Below are positions 20,617-22,240 of a stretch of DNA of 22,240 bases, in pieces. The first letter of the stretch is position 1; every line of letters starts with the position of its first letter. Origin of the DNA: Candidatus Peregrinibacteria bacterium CG_4_10_14_0_2_um_filter_43_11. Lineage in GTDB: Bacteria; Patescibacteriota; Gracilibacteria; UM-FILTER-43-11. The notes under the pieces were generated by a model. That model saw nothing but the letters and a program-made list of their open reading frames with translations, was not told where the DNA came from and ran no database searches. Location of the stretch: assembly GCA_002792495.1 (NCBI GenBank), contig PFOK01000093.1, forward strand, positions 1 through 22,240, given 5' to 3'. The translations under genes and the position numbers were made by a program.

Positions 20617-22233
20617 CTAGAATCCGGAAAGAGACGTGGCCATGAGGTCGATCACTTCTTTAAAAGTTTCCGCCCCCCGCAATACAAAAACCGTTTTTTC
20701 ATCCCGTTTTACGGTCACCGTATACCCCGCAGAAGAAGGCTTTTCTGTTTCGGACAACAGAGACAAAGAGATGAGAGTGTCGGCTTCGTTTTCCAGTTCA
20801 TGGTCTGAAAAACCGACAAACCACAACGTGTTATTGAGAGCTCCAAAACTACGGAAATACCAGTTTTTTGGGTAGCGGACGGAAAACTCCTTGAAGCTGT
20901 TTTCGTACACTCGCATGTCCTCCGTTTTGGGAGGAATGATACTCTCGGGCTCATCATTGCCCTGTTCGGCTGCGGAAGGAGTGGAAGGGGTGACGGAATC
21001 CTCTTTTTGAACCGTTCCGTCTTTTTCTGATATCCATGCTCCGTTTTTTTGCACGTAACCGGCCTGCGGAATGAAATTGAATTCATTCCCCGAAGGGGTA
21101 TAACCAAAAATTATTTTTCTTTTCCCATCATTCTTCTGATAAATGACGGTAACGAGTTTTTCGGTCTCATCCACATCGAATTGATCGAGAGATTGAGGTG
21201 AACCACTAAAAAGATTGTTTTGGTATTTGGTGATGGTATCGATCACCCGCTTGCTTTCGGTAACCGTATTTTCAGGGGTTACACCCTCTTGTTTCGCGTC
21301 GAGACAATCGTAGCGCATTGGGCAACCGTTTTTCCCAAAATCGGTTGCCTCATACTTGATACAATCCGTAGGCAACGGAACGAAGGGGCATGCGGTCACC
21401 GTATTGGTTTCATCTAACGAAACGCAAACTCCCGCCACGTCTTTTTCGGTACTGCTTAGTTCACAACGGAACCCTTCGTCGCATTCTAATTTTGCCGGCC
21501 CACCGCAGCGTTTTCCTGTCGGTTTTTGAAAATAAAGCGGCTTAAAGCTATCGATCAGCTCGTAAAAAAGATCTGTTTCAGCCGAGTGATCCGTGGTATT
21601 GAACCGAATGTGATAGACCGTTTGCTTGGCGGTATTGGGCACATAAAATTCGATGGAGCTCCCTTTGTTATATCGCAACGCGTTTTGACCTCCTACCGTG
21701 ACCGATACCCCCTCGGTTCCTTCACGGTCACTCACAAGCGCTGTCCAGTTTTCCGCGGGGAAAATAGTGATGACCACTACCGTGAGCCCGTTGGAATCGA
21801 GAAGAATTTTGTCCCCCGCATCGATCAGCTCCCACGCTTTGGAATAGCTCAATTCAAAACCGGCACTTTCGTTTTGATAAGTTTTTATGCCCTGCCCTCC
21901 TTCGTTCGCGATTTTTACTTCCGCGACATCAAAAACAGGTTTGGCATTGCCCAACGATTGAGTGACTTTTCCTGTGATAATCACTGTTTTTTCGAAGTAA
22001 CGACTCAGATTGATAACCTGACTTTGGATCAAAAACAAATCGCCTTCTTCCGTGCGGATCTGGTGAGTGCCCGCCTGATGGATATCGAGTTCGAGAGGCT
22101 CAATGACACCTGTTAATTCGGTCACGCCTTCTTTTAGCTGACTGTGCACAACGCGATTTTCAAAATCAGGCAGAGCGTTGCCGCAAGCCGTGAGTAGAAA
22201 TAGGGCGATAAAAATCGGTATAATACGCTTCAT
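20617..22233 (-). CDS. Large lipoprotein with duplicated domain and eight-Cys module
   Basis: A 538-aa exported lipoprotein. The signal MKRIIPIFIALFLLTAC gives a lipidated Cys17. Residues 30-110 look like an OB-fold or beta domain (LTGVIEPLELDIHQAGTHQI). A PsbP-like beta domain is at about 118-231 (AGFELSYSKAWEL), and a second copy at about 442-538 (EFSVRYPKNWYF); both end in a helix with a similar ELIDSFK or EVIDLMA pattern. Between them lies a module with eight Cys (243, 251, 257, 270, 282, 291, 304, 310), beginning CGGPAKLECDEGFRC, then a Pro/Ser/Glu linker (410-440). The even Cys count suggests disulphides outside the cell. I cannot name a function. The start ATG is complete, 7 nt from the window edge. 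Confidence 0.88.
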   Translation of the reverse strand: MKRIIPIFIALFLLTACGNALPDFENRVVHSQLKEGVTELTGVIEPLELDIHQAGTHQIRTEEGDLFLIQSQVINLSRYFEKTVIITGKVTQSLGNAKPVFDVAEVKIANEGGQGIKTYQNESAGFELSYSKAWELIDAGDKILLDSNGLTVVVITIFPAENWTALVSDREGTEGVSVTVGGQNALRYNKGSSIEFYVPNTAKQTVYHIRFNTTDHSAETDLFYELIDSFKPLYFQKPTGKRCGGPAKLECDEGFRCELSSTEKDVAGVCVSLDETNTVTACPFVPLPTDCIKYEATDFGKNGCPMRYDCLDAKQEGVTPENTVTESKRVIDTITKYQNNLFSGSPQSLDQFDVDETEKLVTVIYQKNDGKRKIIFGYTPSGNEFNFIPQAGYVQKNGAWISEKDGTVQKEDSVTPSTPSAAEQGNDEPESIIPPKTEDMRVYENSFKEFSVRYPKNWYFRSFGALNNTLWFVGFSDHELENEADTLISLSLLSETEKPSSAGYTVTVKRDEKTVFVLRGAETFKEVIDLMATSLSGF

Positions 22234-22240
22234 AGATAAT

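Overview
The window carries about 20 genes that look chromosomal and bacterial. I think it comes from a Candidate Phyla Radiation (Patescibacteria) genome close to Peregrinibacteria. This rests on gene content and gene style rather than on a marker search. Translation is standard: UGA ends tatD, the 255-aa ORF and the TrmB-like gene. That argues against the UGA=Gly lineages (Gracilibacteria, Absconditabacteria). Almost no gene has a Shine-Dalgarno sequence. Several have a clear TATAAT-type -10 about 21-25 nt before the ATG. Ribosomal proteins S20, L10 and L19 carry long charged or acidic C-terminal tails. The envelope genes (LytR-CpsA-Psr, CsaB-like, lipoproteins) suggest a Gram-positive-like surface, possibly with an S-layer.

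Layout. 1-1657 (+): the end of a probable surface protein, a terminator, tatD and an unknown gene. 1724-3820 (-): radA, then a four-helix-bundle (23S rRNA intervening-sequence type) gene between long inverted repeats with its own promoter, then a decayed CPR-type zinc-ribbon gene. 3840-6720: an SPFH/prohibitin-like protein, a small membrane protein divergent from nadE through overlapping -10 boxes, and an unknown 255-aa protein. 6694-12615 (-): ruvX, rpsT, an LCP protein, rplL, rplJ with an L10 leader and attenuator, a CsaB-like transferase and rplS. 12782-16174: an HTH/nucleotidyltransferase-like regulator, a LapA-like membrane peptide, a structured intergenic region, and a leucine-binding-type lipoprotein divergent from a TrmB-like regulator with a perfect operator-like dyad. 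16265-22240: two copies of a dispersed palindromic repeat between convergent genes, an unknown coiled-coil protein, the YggS-type PLP protein, infB and a large Cys-containing lipoprotein.

Themes. Translation (rpsT, rplJL, rplS, infB), repair and nuclease functions (radA, tatD, ruvX), cofactor metabolism (nadE, yggS) and envelope functions lie side by side as short transcription units without large operons. The most unusual item is the intervening-sequence-like element just upstream of radA. Its terminal repeats would pair in the transcript, with two G.U pairs exactly where the DNA repeats differ.
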